DNA from: Desulfobulbaceae bacterium
GTDB taxonomy: Bacteria > Desulfobacterota > Desulfobulbia > Desulfobulbales > Desulfocapsaceae
Assembly (NCBI GenBank): GCA_024227155.1
Contig: JAAELB010000702.1
Coordinates: forward strand, 1-64,000
Reading direction: 5' to 3'
DNA: 64,000 nucleotides
Positions 37,529 to 46,832 of this stretch are shown in pieces; position 1 is the first letter of the stretch, and each line of letters starts with the position of its first letter. The translations under genes were made by a program, and so were the position numbers. Under the pieces are notes generated by a model. It worked only from the letters and a program-made list of their open reading frames with translations, had not been told where the DNA came from and did not search any database.

Positions 37529-37571
37529 ACATGAGACAGCCAAACACTTTACTCCAGGTGACAGTTTACAG

Positions 37572-38780
37572 ATGAAATTTTTAAGCAGACTTATGGAAGA
37601 TGCCGGAAGGCATTTTGAAAAAGGGGCACCTCTTGAGCGCTGTTATCCGCTCTACGAAGCTCTTGACTCGTTTCTTTTTGGTTCAAATGAAAAGACAAAA
37701 GCAGCCCCCCATGTCCGTGACTCCATTGATTTAAAACGGATCATGACAACGGTGCTCATTGCCCTTATCCCCTGCACTTTTATGGCGATGTGGAACACCG
37801 GTTATCAGGCCAACATGGTCATTGAGGCCATGGGACTTGGTGGCCCGGATGGCTGGCGGGGTGCCGTCATGGGTGCCGTTGGCTGTAATTCCTCCAGCCT
37901 TATTTCCAACCTTCTCCACGGTTCCCTCTACTTTTTACCTATCTATATCGTTACCATGCTGGTAGGCTCCATATGGGAGATGCTTTTCAATCTCATTCGC
38001 GGCCATGAATTTTCAGAGGCCTTCCTGGTCACCGGTCTGCTTTTCACCCTCAGCCTGCCACCATCAATCCCACTTTGGCAGGTTGCATTGGGGGTCAGTT
38101 TCGGCCTGGTCTTTGCCAAGGAAGTTTTTGGAGGGGTTGGCAGGAACTTTATGAATCCGGCCCTTGTATCCCGTGCTTTTATCTATTTCGCCTATCCGGC
38201 CCAGATGACCGGTGACTACGTGTGGACCGCAGTGGATGGTGTTTCCAGCGCTACCCCTCTTGGCCAGGCTGCTGCAGCACAAATTGGCCAAACCATGGAA
38301 GCGGTCTCTTTTTCCTGGATGCAGAGTTTTATAGGTACAATCCCTGGATCCATGGGAGAAACCTCAACCTTTGCTTGCCTCTTTGGGGCTGCGCTGTTGC
38401 TTGTGACAAGGATAGCTCCCTGGCGTGTTATGGCCTCCGCCCTTATTGGCGGATTACTCTGCGCTTTGATATTCTACATTCAGGGAAGTGAAACGAATCC
38501 ACTATGGGCGATCCCTCCCCACTGGCACCTGGTCATGGGTGGTTTCGCCTTTGGTCTGGTTTTTATGGCAACCGATCCAGTTTCCGCCGCCCACACCCAC
38601 ACAGGACAATGGCTATACGGTCTGCTTGTCGGAATCCTTGCAATTATGATCAGGGTAGCCAATCCCGCCTATCCTGAAGGCATAATGCTTGCCATATTAC
38701 TTGGTAATGTATTCGCTCCACTTTTTGACTATTTTGTTATTCAGGCCAATATAAAGAGAAGGATGTTACGCCATGGCTGA
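37572..38780 (+). CDS. nqrB: Na+-NQR subunit B
   Basis: A 402-residue polytopic membrane subunit. I take the ATG at 37572 (MKFLSRLMEDAGRHFEKGAPLE), which matches the usual NqrB N-terminus; a frame open from 37518 would overlap nqrA. It carries the covalent FMN threonine site in DGVSSATPLGQA near residue 223, the ion-path helices, and a C-terminal GNVFAPLFDYFVIQANIKRR. The stop overlaps the nqrC start by eight bases. Confidence 0.97.
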   Translation: MKFLSRLMEDAGRHFEKGAPLERCYPLYEALDSFLFGSNEKTKAAPHVRDSIDLKRIMTTVLIALIPCTFMAMWNTGYQANMVIEAMGLGGPDGWRGAVMGAVGCNSSSLISNLLHGSLYFLPIYIVTMLVGSIWEMLFNLIRGHEFSEAFLVTGLLFTLSLPPSIPLWQVALGVSFGLVFAKEVFGGVGRNFMNPALVSRAFIYFAYPAQMTGDYVWTAVDGVSSATPLGQAAAAQIGQTMEAVSFSWMQSFIGTIPGSMGETSTFACLFGAALLLVTRIAPWRVMASALIGGLLCALIFYIQGSETNPLWAIPPHWHLVMGGFAFGLVFMATDPVSAAHTHTGQWLYGLLVGILAIMIRVANPAYPEGIMLAILLGNVFAPLFDYFVIQANIKRRMLRHG

Positions 38781-39558
38781 TGAAAACCCTGCCAAACCTT
38801 TTTACTCGGTGCTTATACTTGCTTTTGTCTGCTCTGCACTCGTAGCCGGCGCAGCCGTTGGCTTACGTCCGATGCAGGAGGCCAATCGGATAATTGACCG
38901 GAAAAAGCATATTCTCTATGCGGCCGGTCTTTTTGATGAAAGCAAAACCATTGAAGAGATGTTTGCGCCAATTGTTACTAGAGTTATTGAGCTGACACCC
39001 GGTGAGTTCATAGAAAACGGCGAAATTGATGTGGCAACATACAAACAGACCAAGGCCGCATTTTCTGAAGGTAGTGGACGACCACTTGAAAATGAGCAGG
39101 ATATTGCAAAGCTAAGGTACCTGGAAAAATACTCCCTTGTCTATCTGGTGCAGGATGGCGAGCAGATTAAACAAGTTATCTTACCTGTCCGGGGCAAAGG
39201 TTTATGGTCAACCATGTACGCCTATGTGGCTCTGGCAGCAGATATGTCAACCATCACAGGCGTATCTTTCTATGAACATGGAGAAACCCCAGGTCTTGGC
39301 GGAGAAATAGAAAACAAACGATGGCAGGACAGCTGGCGTGACAAGAAAATTTACAGTGATACTGGAGAAATTCAACTTGATTTTGCAAAAGGCAAGGCAG
39401 CAATTGAGGGTGAAGCCGCCAATTATCAGATAGACGGGCTTTCAGGAGCCACACTGACCACGAAAGGGGTGAGCAATCTCATGGAATTCTGGTTCGGCGA
39501 CCATGGCTTTAAACCCTTTATCACCACTATGACGAGCAAGGAAAACTCCAATGGCTGA
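38773..39558 (+). CDS. nqrC: Na+-NQR subunit C
   Basis: A 261-residue subunit with one N-terminal transmembrane helix ([22 protein letters not shown]) and a periplasmic FMN-binding domain. The flavinylation motif is [13 protein letters not shown], with Thr as the FMN attachment site (added by ApbE, not in the window). [38 protein letters not shown] is the typical core. It overlaps both nqrB and nqrD by eight bases. Confidence 0.97.
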   Translation: MADENPAKPFYSVLILAFVCSALVAGAAVGLRPMQEANRIIDRKKHILYAAGLFDESKTIEEMFAPIVTRVIELTPGEFIENGEIDVATYKQTKAAFSEGSGRPLENEQDIAKLRYLEKYSLVYLVQDGEQIKQVILPVRGKGLWSTMYAYVALAADMSTITGVSFYEHGETPGLGGEIENKRWQDSWRDKKIYSDTGEIQLDFAKGKAAIEGEAANYQIDGLSGATLTTKGVSNLMEFWFGDHGFKPFITTMTSKENSNG

Positions 39559-40174
39559 AACAAAGAGCGAGTTATTTTCGCGTTCAATTTTTAAACGAAA
39601 CCCCATAGCCCTGCTGGTACTTGGTATCTGTTCAGCACTTGCAGTAACCGGACAGTTGACCACCGCATTTGTGATGTCAATCTGTGTAACTCTGGTTGTG
39701 GCTTTTTCCAGCCTTACCATCAGTATTGTCCGTTTCCATATCCCCAATTCGGTCCGTATCGGCTTACAAATCATGGTTATTGCTACCCTGGTCATTATCG
39801 TTGACCAGGTATTAAAGGCCTTTCTTTTCGACCTTTCAAAGCAACTTTCCATTTACGTTGGCCTTATAATTACCAACTGTATTGTGATGGGCCGTGCAGA
39901 AGGTTTTGCCATGTCCAATCCGCCAGTCCCCAGCTTCATCGACGGACTTGGCAACGGGCTTGGTTACGGTTTCATTCTCATGTCTGTTGCCTTTGTCAGG
40001 GAACTCTTTGGCTCCGGCACCCTCTTTGGCTTTGAAATACTACCACTCACCACTAACGGTGGCTGGTACCTGAGAAACGGTTTTCTAGTACTGCCCGCCA
40101 GCGCATTTTTCCTCATAGCATTGTTGATCTGGCTGTTGCGAACCATAGATCCCAGCCAACAGGAGAATGACTAA
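39551..40174 (+). CDS. nqrD: Na+-NQR subunit D
   Basis: A 207-residue membrane subunit with six predicted helices. The signature [36 protein letters not shown] is that of NqrD/RnfE, which holds one cysteine ligand (TNC) of the intramembrane iron site shared with NqrE. The genes on both sides are nqrC and nqrE, which settles NqrD over RnfE. Its TAA overlaps the nqrE ATG. Confidence 0.97.
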   Translation: MAETKSELFSRSIFKRNPIALLVLGICSALAVTGQLTTAFVMSICVTLVVAFSSLTISIVRFHIPNSVRIGLQIMVIATLVIIVDQVLKAFLFDLSKQLSIYVGLIITNCIVMGRAEGFAMSNPPVPSFIDGLGNGLGYGFILMSVAFVRELFGSGTLFGFEILPLTTNGGWYLRNGFLVLPASAFFLIALLIWLLRTIDPSQQEND

Positions 40175-40782
40175 TGGACCATTATTTTGACATTATCATC
40201 CGTTCTATTTTCCTGGAAAATCTGCCCTTAAGCTTTTTTCTTGGGATGTGTACTTTTTTAGCCATCTCAAAACAGGTTAAAACCGCCATGGGACTGGGGG
40301 TAGCTGTCCTTTTCATCCAGGTAATCACCGTCCCCATCAACAACCTGATCCTTAATTATCTGTTAAAACCAGGTGCCCTGACATGGGCCGGGCAACCGGA
40401 CCTGGATCTCAGTTTTCTCGGGTTACTCACCTATATTGCCATCATTGCGGCGGTCGTCCAGATCCTTGAGATGGTGCTTGATCGCTTTATCCCTGCACTT
40501 TACAATACCCTTGGTATTTTTCTCCCCCTTCTCACCGTAAACTGTGCAATATTCGGTGGCACTCTGTTTATGGTGGAAAGAGATTACACCTTCGGTGAAT
40601 CGATCGCCTACGGTTTTGGCTCAGGGGGTGGTTTTTTTCTTGCGGTAGTGTGCCTGGCCGGCATACGAGAACGTCTGGAATACGCAGATGCCCCCGGAGG
40701 TCTGAGGGGCCTTGGCCTCACCTTTATCTCCGCCGGACTTATGGCCATTGCTTTTATGGGGCTTGCCGGAATGGAACTGTAG
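40174..40782 (+). CDS. nqrE: Na+-NQR subunit E
   Basis: A 202-residue membrane subunit with six helices. It pairs with Nqr[41 protein letters not shown] contains the conserved Cys that completes the iron site, and [16 protein letters not shown] the first. Length and motifs match NqrE rather than RnfA. NqrF begins 44 bp after its stop. Confidence 0.97.
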   Translation: MDHYFDIIIRSIFLENLPLSFFLGMCTFLAISKQVKTAMGLGVAVLFIQVITVPINNLILNYLLKPGALTWAGQPDLDLSFLGLLTYIAIIAAVVQILEMVLDRFIPALYNTLGIFLPLLTVNCAIFGGTLFMVERDYTFGESIAYGFGSGGGFFLAVVCLAGIRERLEYADAPGGLRGLGLTFISAGLMAIAFMGLAGMEL

Positions 40783-40826
40783 CGTTACCCATGAATGCAG
40801 GAAACAGTCTATAAGGAAACAGTTTA

Positions 40827-42047
40827 ATGACAGAAATATATTATGGCGTGATGTGCTTCCTGGCGATCCAGCTGGTTCTGGTCACCCTCATTGTAGTTGC
40901 CAAAAAGACCCTGCTGCCAAGCGGTGAAATTTCCATTGAGATCAATGATGACACAACCTTTGTTGCACAGCCGGGAGAAAAACTGCTGACTACCCTTGCC
41001 GGTGAAGGTGTCATTCTTTCTTCTGCCTGCGGTGGCGGTGGCAGTTGCGGTCAATGCCGCTGTATAGTTTCAGAAGGCGGCGGCTCAATTCTACCCACGG
41101 AAAAATCACAGATAAACAACCGGGAGGCCAGACAGGGGATGCGGCTATCCTGCCAGGTGCCTGTAAAAAGGGACATGAAGATCCAAGTCCCGGCGGATAT
41201 GCTGGATGCAAAGAAGTGGGAATGTAAGGTTGTTTCCAATAATAATGTTGCAACCTTTATCAAGGAACTTGTGATCGGCATCCCCGAAGGAGAGACGGTC
41301 AACTTCAAGGCAGGGGGCTATATCCAGATTGAGGTACCGCCTCACACCATCGATTATCAGAATTTTGAAATAGACGAACGTTTCCTCTCAGACTGGACAA
41401 AGTTTAAGATGTTCCAGTATAGATCCCATGTGCATACCCCGGTAACCAGGGCCTACTCCATGGCCAACTATCCGGGAGAAAAAGGTATCATTAAGCTCAA
41501 TGTACGGATCGCCAGCCCACCACCAGGACAGGCAGCCCTCCCTCCGGGCCAGGTTTCATCTTTCATCTTCAACCTGCAGCCCGGAGATGACGTCACCATC
41601 ACAGGTCCCTTTGGCGAATTTTTCATGGATGACAGCGACTCCGAGGTTATTCTCGTTGGTGGTGGTGCTGGAATGGCACCTCTTCGCAGTCATGTCTTTG
41701 ATCTATTCAAGGCCAAAGAGACAAAACGCGAAGTTTCATTCTGGTACGGTGGTCGTAGCATGAAAGAATGCTTCTATCTTGAGGAGTTTGACGAACTAGA
41801 TAAAAAACATGAAAATTTTTCTTTCCATCTGGCGCTCTCAGATCCTTTACCAGAAGATAACTGGACAGGTTCCACCGGCTTTATCCACCTCGTTCTTTTG
41901 GATGAGTATTTAAAATCCCATCCAGCTCCTGAGGATATCAATTATTACCTGTGCGGTCCACCAATGATGAATCAGGCAATCTTTGAAATGCTAGAATCCC
42001 TTGGTGTTGAAAGTGAAAATGTTCATTTCGATGACTTTGGCGGATAA
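40827..42047 (+). CDS. nqrF: Na+-NQR subunit F (NADH dehydrogenase subunit)
   Basis: A 406-residue subunit that takes electrons from NADH. An N-terminal helix ([21 protein letters not shown]) precedes a [2Fe-2S] ferredoxin domain with the ligands in [14 protein letters not shown] and SCQVP. The FAD domain has [13 protein letters not shown] and the NADH domain [12 protein letters not shown], with CGPPMMNQA near the C-terminus. It completes the nqrABCDEF set. The nqrM gene starts one base after its stop. Confidence 0.97.
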   Translation: MTEIYYGVMCFLAIQLVLVTLIVVAKKTLLPSGEISIEINDDTTFVAQPGEKLLTTLAGEGVILSSACGGGGSCGQCRCIVSEGGGSILPTEKSQINNREARQGMRLSCQVPVKRDMKIQVPADMLDAKKWECKVVSNNNVATFIKELVIGIPEGETVNFKAGGYIQIEVPPHTIDYQNFEIDERFLSDWTKFKMFQYRSHVHTPVTRAYSMANYPGEKGIIKLNVRIASPPPGQAALPPGQVSSFIFNLQPGDDVTITGPFGEFFMDDSDSEVILVGGGAGMAPLRSHVFDLFKAKETKREVSFWYGGRSMKECFYLEEFDELDKKHENFSFHLALSDPLPEDNWTGSTGFIHLVLLDEYLKSHPAPEDINYYLCGPPMMNQAIFEMLESLGVESENVHFDDFGG

Positions 42048-42048
42048 G

Positions 42049-42231
42049 ATGCTAGATTACCTCTGTACACTTGCGATTACCTTTGCACTCTTAATTTTTA
42101 CCGCAGTCCTTATCAGTTACTGCAAACGGCGACAACGGAGAACCAACCACGGACTCACAGGTATGTGCCACGAGAACGGTGGTACCATGTGCAGTTCCTG
42201 CAATAACAAAATCAATAAGATCCTCAATTAA
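42049..42231 (+). CDS. nqrM: Na+-NQR maturation protein NqrM
   Basis: A 60-residue protein of the DUF539 family, required in Vibrio for assembly of active NQR, probably through iron delivery to the NqrD/E site. It has one transmembrane helix (LAITFALLIFTAVLISYC) and the Cys-rich motif HGLTGMCHENGGTMCSSC. The ATG at 42049 follows the nqrF TAA by one base. Its presence indicates that this operon makes a functional NQR. Confidence 0.93.
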   Translation: MLDYLCTLAITFALLIFTAVLISYCKRRQRRTNHGLTGMCHENGGTMCSSCNNKINKILN

Positions 42232-42272
42232 GATTGATGACCTTATTGATTTTGTAGCGATACGCCAGCCTC

Positions 42273-42508
42273 CTAGCCCGGATTTTCACCAACAAAGTTT
42301 TTCGCAGGTCGCGGCGCCGTGCATGAAGCCGTAGTAATCTACTGCAAATGCACGGCAACAATGCAACTGCGGAAAAATCTGTTGGCCCGAAGGGGGCACT
42401 TTTTGATTTGAAATGAAAAACACCCTGTTAAATAAGAAATGCACGCTTGTGATATAAAATCAGTTTGTTGAAATTCAAATCAAAAAGTTCATGAGAAATT
42501 CGGGCTAG
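42273..42508. mobile_element. MITE-like element E2, CTAG-flanked
   Basis: Inverted ends CTAGCCCGGATTTTC (42273-42287) and its partner AAATTCGGGCTAG (42496-42508) enclose 236 bp without a gene. The interior has two nested inverted repeats: GCCGTGCAT...ATGCACGGC and TTTTTGATTTGAA...TTCAAATCAAAAA. CTAG at both edges may be the target duplication. It lies between nqrM and prfB and abuts the prfB stop codon. Confidence 0.65.
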
Positions 42509-43619
42509 CTATTTTCCCCAGAGCAGATACGCCTTAAGAAAAGGATCCAGGTTACCATCCATTACTGAATCGACATTTCCGGTTTCATGCTCGGTTCGGT
42601 GATCTTTCACCAGCCGGTATGGCTGCATCACATATGAGCGGATTTGGCTCCCCCAGGAGATTCCTTTCTTATCCCCTGAAAGATCCTCCTGCTGCTCGGC
42701 ATGTTTTTGTTTTTCCAGCTCATATAGTTGGGCTGCAAGCATTTTCATCGCAGTTTCCTTATTGCGATGCTGTGACCTTTCACTCTGACACTGCACCACC
42801 ACCCCGGTTGTCAGATGAGTAATTCGGATAGCCGAATCAGTCTTATTAACATGCTGCCCCCCTGCCCCACTGGCCCGATAGGTGTCAATTCGTAGATCTT
42901 TGTCCTCAATATCTACTTTTATCGAATCATCAAGTTCCGGCATAACCATAACCGAGGCAAAAGAGGTGTGCCTCCGGCCGCTGGCATCAAATGGCGATAT
43001 CCGTACAAGGCGGTGAATACCAAGTTCTGAGCGAAGATAGCCATAGGCAAAACGACCGGTAAACATGATGGTGACACTTTTTACACCCGCCTCATCACCC
43101 GCAAGATAGTCGAGGATATTGGTTTTAAAGCCACGAATTTCGGCCCAGCGCAGATACATGCGTAACAGCATATCAACCCAATCCTGGGCCTCTGTACCTC
43201 CGGCACCGGCATGAATTGCTACCATCGCATTAGCCTTATCATGCTCACCGCTGAACATGCACTCAAGTTCGGCCATGGCAAGACCTTTATCCATGGATTC
43301 GATCTTATCAGCCACCTCTTCCTCAAGTTCCGGGTCCTTATCCTCCATGAGCATTTCAAGAAACAGCTCAGTATCCTCTAGCTCTTTCCAGCGTTCATCC
43401 CAATCTTTGATAATATCCTGGAGTTGACCATGCTCTTTCTGGACTGTTTTGGCCACCTCAGTATCATTCCAAAATCCGGGCGCAAGGGTTTGGCGCTCAA
43501 GCTGTTCCAGCTGATCTCGTTTCCTGGCTAAGTCAAAGATGCTCCTTCAAGGCGAGTAGTCGACCTTTTAAATCACCCAGTTTTTGTTTCGATACAGCAG
43601 CACCAGTGTCAATGGCCAT
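42509..43619 (-). CDS. prfB: Peptide chain release factor 2, with programmed +1 frameshift
   Basis: RF2 recognises UGA and UAA stop codons. The gene begins at the ATG at 43619 (MAIDTGAAVSKQKLGDLKG) and reads 28 codons to CTT-TGA-C, with the in-frame TGA at 43533-43535. The upstream AAGGAG and the CTTTGAC slip site are the classic RF2 autoregulatory +1 frameshift. After the shift the frame continues DLARKRDQLEQLERQ for 341 codons, total about 369 residues. The peptidyl-hydrolysis motif GAGGQHVNKT and the RF2-type stop recognition region (RRHTSFASV) are visible. Standard ORF calls start only at about 43456. The stop codon lies at the edge of MITE E2. Confidence 0.97.
43532..43545 (-). promoter_or_regulatory. 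RF2 programmed frameshift site
   Basis: On the minus strand AAGGAG-CAT-CTT-TGA-C. The Shine-Dalgarno-like AGGAG sits three bases before CTT, as in E. coli prfB, and the slip puts the ribosome on GAC. RF2 shortage favours the shift. Confidence 0.93.
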
Positions 43620-43641
43620 AGTAGTTACCTCAATCTTAGCT

Positions 43642-43663
43642 CTAACCCGTCTGGTCGGATTAG
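43642..43663. repeat. Palindromic repeat, diverged copy
   Basis: CTAACCCGTCTGGTCGGATTAG is a diverged member of the palindrome at 35996 and 51039, with a T-run on the plus strand side. It lies 23 bp upstream of the prfB start and downstream of lnt. Confidence 0.5.
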
Positions 43664-43775
43664 TTTTTTTCGTTGGATACGTAATTTATAGAAATTATTT
43701 TTTGCTCATTATAATGCACAATCCACAAGGAATCCAGATGAAGGTCAGCAAAATAGCAGCGCCTAGGAGAGATAA

Positions 43776-45362
43776 TTATACCCACCTTTGCCTGAAGTAC
43801 ACAAATAACGTACCGCACAGCCCAATGAGTAGACAAACTGGACCAAACAGGTACCCGTATCGCACCCAAAACGTCCGATTTTCCAGAAGAACAACAGTTG
43901 ATGCTGCGGCCCACGGTACAAAGATTTCCGACTGTTTCGTTATCCTTCCATCGGGTGCGATAAAAGCAGAGATGCCTGTATTGGCCGAGCGAACAACTGC
44001 ACGCCTGGTCTCAACCGCCCGCAGTACCGTCATTGCAAGACTATGGTCCGGGGCACTCGACTTTCCATACCAGGCATCGTTAGTCAAATTGACAAGCAGG
44101 TTGGCATCTGCCTTGACCCAGCTTCGGCTCAACTCTGGAAAAACTGATTCAAAGCAGATCAGCACTCCGGCCCGTACCCTCTGATGACCAATTGGTTTTT
44201 CTATTGTCCCTGGACTGAAATCCCCCACCGCTTCAACCAGGGGTGCGAGAAAGGGAAGAAACTGTTTCAATGGTACATACTCACCAAACGGCACCAGATG
44301 CGATTTATAGTAGGATCCACCGATTTTTCCATCGGGCTGCAGCAAAAAAGCACTGTTATAAAACTTCATCTTTCTGGCTTCAACATCTATCATTTCATAC
44401 CAGGGCGATCCGGTGAGTATAGCAAGACCACTTGAGGTTGCAAAATCGATTAGCGTCAAGGTTTCTGTACTGGCAGATGGATAAAAGGGCATAGCAGTCT
44501 CAGGCCAGACGACAAACTGCAAGGGGTACTCAGATTCAAGGGACTTTGTCAGCCCGATATAGGTATCAACCGTCTCCCGCTGCTTTGAAGCTGTCCACTT
44601 CACCGCCTGATCCATATTTCCCTGGACAATACCGATACCAACTCCTTTAGGGATCTGGGCTTGGATTTCGCCCTCAATCGTCTGGTACCGGGTGTGCGAA
44701 TAAAAACCATATCCAGCAAGCACAACAATTCCCGGCAGAAGCAGGGACAAATATGCAGCAGCTGATTTCTTACGGTTCACCAGCAAAAACAGCAAGTAGT
44801 TAACAAAGACAATGAGATACGTAAGACCGTGGTGTCCCAGGATATCGGCGATCTGAATCAACTGCGGGGTCGCATAGAGAGAATAACCCAGATCCATCCA
44901 GGGAAAGCCTGTGAGAAAAACAGCACGAAACCAGTCAATCCCCACCCAGAGAGCCGGAAGTAAAAAAAGCAAGACGTGGGCTGGCAGACTGCGGCTGAGA
45001 AATGCAGCAACCACGGTGAACAGTCCAAAGTACAAGGACATATAGAAGACCAGCAACAAAAAAGCAGGTATGGCAAAATAGAGGGGTAAACCTCCATACT
45101 TTGCCAAAACAGTGACCAGCCAGTAGAGCAGGAGGCTGTAGTGTACAAGACCACAACTGAGCCCTGCCATAAAAGAATTCCGGGGCAACCCCTTACTGCT
45201 CCCGTGGATAACAGGCACGAGAGCGACAAAGACCAGGGGCCAAAGCTCACCGCCACCTGGAAATGCGACAAAGAGAAGTACACCTGTCATAATAGACAGG
45301 AAAACCCCGTTGAACCGGAAAATAAGACGGGATAAGTGCCTTGCCGGTAAAAATAAGCTCAC
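43776..45362 (-). CDS. lnt: Apolipoprotein N-acyltransferase
   Basis: A 528-residue inner-membrane enzyme that adds the third acyl chain to lipoproteins. Six or more N-terminal helices are followed by a nitrilase-like periplasmic domain with the catalytic set: Glu in VVWPETAMPFYP, Lys in YYKSHLVPFGEYVP, and Cys in VLICFESVFPELSR. The reading frame opens with GTG at 45362, but no ribosome site precedes it, and the first nine codons (MSLFLPARH) lie inside a dispersed repeat. The true start could be further in, for example the ATG at 45290 (MTGVLLFVAFPGGG). The start is therefore uncertain. Confidence 0.95.
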   Translation of the reverse strand: MSLFLPARHLSRLIFRFNGVFLSIMTGVLLFVAFPGGGELWPLVFVALVPVIHGSSKGLPRNSFMAGLSCGLVHYSLLLYWLVTVLAKYGGLPLYFAIPAFLLLVFYMSLYFGLFTVVAAFLSRSLPAHVLLFLLPALWVGIDWFRAVFLTGFPWMDLGYSLYATPQLIQIADILGHHGLTYLIVFVNYLLFLLVNRKKSAAAYLSLLLPGIVVLAGYGFYSHTRYQTIEGEIQAQIPKGVGIGIVQGNMDQAVKWTASKQRETVDTYIGLTKSLESEYPLQFVVWPETAMPFYPSASTETLTLIDFATSSGLAILTGSPWYEMIDVEARKMKFYNSAFLLQPDGKIGGSYYKSHLVPFGEYVPLKQFLPFLAPLVEAVGDFSPGTIEKPIGHQRVRAGVLICFESVFPELSRSWVKADANLLVNLTNDAWYGKSSAPDHSLAMTVLRAVETRRAVVRSANTGISAFIAPDGRITKQSEIFVPWAAASTVVLLENRTFWVRYGYLFGPVCLLIGLCGTLFVYFRQRWV

Positions 45363-45423
45363 GATTTCATAGGGAATTTTTGAGTTTCTTGTTTTTTTGA
45401 CAGAAATGATTTTCTAAGGCACT
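45335..45423 (-). repeat. Palindromic element R1, copy C, over the lnt start
   Basis: Read on the minus strand it begins AGTGCCTTAGAAAATCA and ends GGCAAGGCACTTATCC. Copy A at 50904-51019 shares the interior CTGTC, AAAAAACAAGAAACTCA, TATGAAATCG and GAGCTTA blocks. The element runs from about 61 bp before to 28 bp after the annotated GTG start of lnt. Confidence 0.65.
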
Positions 45424-45443
45424 AAGTGGACTGCGTAAAAATT

Positions 45444-46340
45444 TCACTCCTCTAACTCTTGCTCCACAAGCCGTGTCACATATATTTTCTTGATCTGTCT
45501 TGCAGATGCGGAGTCAACTTTTAAGCGAAACCCTGCAATTTCCACCTCATCGTTAATCTCTGCAAGTCGACCCAGTAGATGAATTACCAGTCCCCCCACC
45601 GACTCGTATGGTCCATCGGGGAATTCGACATCAAAATGTTCTTCTATCTTTTCAATGTCAACCCAGCCATGAACCTGGACAGTATCCTTATCAATAATCT
45701 CTACAACGTGTTCTTCCTCATCATATTCATCGTCAATCTCACCAACGATCTCTTCTAAAATGTCCTCAAGCGTTATCAACCCCCGCATGGTTCCAAACTC
45801 ATCGGTTACCATCGCCATATGAACTTTTCTTTTCTGAAACTCACGCAGCAGATCAACGATCGGTTTTGATTCCGGTATAAAATAGACAGGTCGAAGATAC
45901 TCTTCAAAATTTACATCACCCGCCTGGGGCCTTGCACAGAGCTCGAGAAGATCTTTGGCGTGGATTGCACCAATCACTTTATCAGGATTTTCACGATAAA
46001 CGGGAATACGTGTGAAACCGCTTTCGATTACAATTTCGATCAGCTCGGACATTGGAGAGGCCTCGTCAAAGGAAACCACCTCCGCCGCCGGAGTCATAAT
46101 TTCAGAGGCGTAGGTTTCCCTAAACTCCAATATGGAGTTAATCATTCTCTCCTCAAGGGGAGAAATCAAACCATGCTCTTCCCCCTCTTCAAGTAGTTCC
46201 TGAATTTCAAGATCAAGATCTTCTTTTGTGCCGGGCTTTCGAAAATCTACCAGGGAGAGTATTTTTTTAAAAAAACTTTTTTCAGATACTGTCGAGTCCT
46301 GTTCAGGATCGCTGTCTTCGGAGGTGTTATCGTCGTTCAT
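45444..46340 (-). CDS. CorC/HlyC family CBS-domain protein
   Basis: A 298-residue cytoplasmic protein with a long charged N-terminal segment. Two CBS domains follow (EIMTPAAEVVSFDEASPMSELIEIVIESGFTRIPVYRENPDKVIGAIHAKDLL and PESKPIVDLLREFQKRKVHMAMVTDEFGTMRGLITLEDILEEIVGEIDDEYDEEE), then the CorC_HlyC domain. Such proteins are linked to magnesium and cobalt efflux, often next to lnt, as YbeX is in E. coli. Here lnt follows downstream on the same strand after 81 bp. Ion specificity is inferred from the family only. Confidence 0.93.
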   Translation of the reverse strand: MNDDNTSEDSDPEQDSTVSEKSFFKKILSLVDFRKPGTKEDLDLEIQELLEEGEEHGLISPLEERMINSILEFRETYASEIMTPAAEVVSFDEASPMSELIEIVIESGFTRIPVYRENPDKVIGAIHAKDLLELCARPQAGDVNFEEYLRPVYFIPESKPIVDLLREFQKRKVHMAMVTDEFGTMRGLITLEDILEEIVGEIDDEYDEEEHVVEIIDKDTVQVHGWVDIEKIEEHFDVEFPDGPYESVGGLVIHLLGRLAEINDEVEIAGFRLKVDSASARQIKKIYVTRLVEQELEE

Positions 46341-46394
46341 CGAGGTTTGGTAGCTGAACTGTTGTATTATGAGCCCGTTGATTTAATGCCTTTT

Positions 46395-46478
46395 CGCCCA
46401 ATCTCTTCGTTAAACCAAAAGTTTTATCCTCGGAATATCAACTATATGCCTGTGGTAAATTTTTTTGTTTGCCTCGAT
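46395..46478 (-). repeat. Dispersed element R3, copy 2
   Basis: The minus strand reads TCGAGGCAAAC, TTTACCACAGGCATATAG, TTGATATTCCGAGGATA and AACGAAGAGATTGGGCGA in order, as in copy 1 at 21587-21670. It ends 55 bp before the CorC-family gene and is oriented with it. No ORF is present. Confidence 0.65.
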
Positions 46479-46832
46479 ATTGAACAAAAATGCTATTAAA
46501 TCAACAGACTCATATATAGTGGCTTATTTTTTTGTTCTTAGAGTAATAATCTCAGATGGAGAAAAATCAATCGCCTGCTGATAAATCTTTGTTTCGCACT
46601 AACTAATAATTCATCTAAAACCTTGTCAAGCATAAAAACAAAATCGCAACAGAGGTCCCGGCTGTCCACTTTAAAACCATATTCAACGTTACAATATTAC
46701 TTTTCTAATTGAAAGTGCATGACTATAGTAGCGTCGATTCAAGCAACATGCACACGGGAACAACGACATGTGTAAAATTTACCGCATTTCCAAACAATCA
46801 ACAAATATTATTTTGACTCAACGAGGAACAGT
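46479..46832. other. Divergent promoter region
   Basis: About 350 bp of A/T-rich DNA between the R3 element and the biotin carboxylase gene. It should contain the promoters of the divergent units. No gene or RNA recognised. Confidence 0.45.

Noticed and set aside
36182..42231. RNF complex instead of NQR
   Set aside because: NqrA and NqrF signatures, NqrM and the gene order nqrABCDEF exclude RNF.
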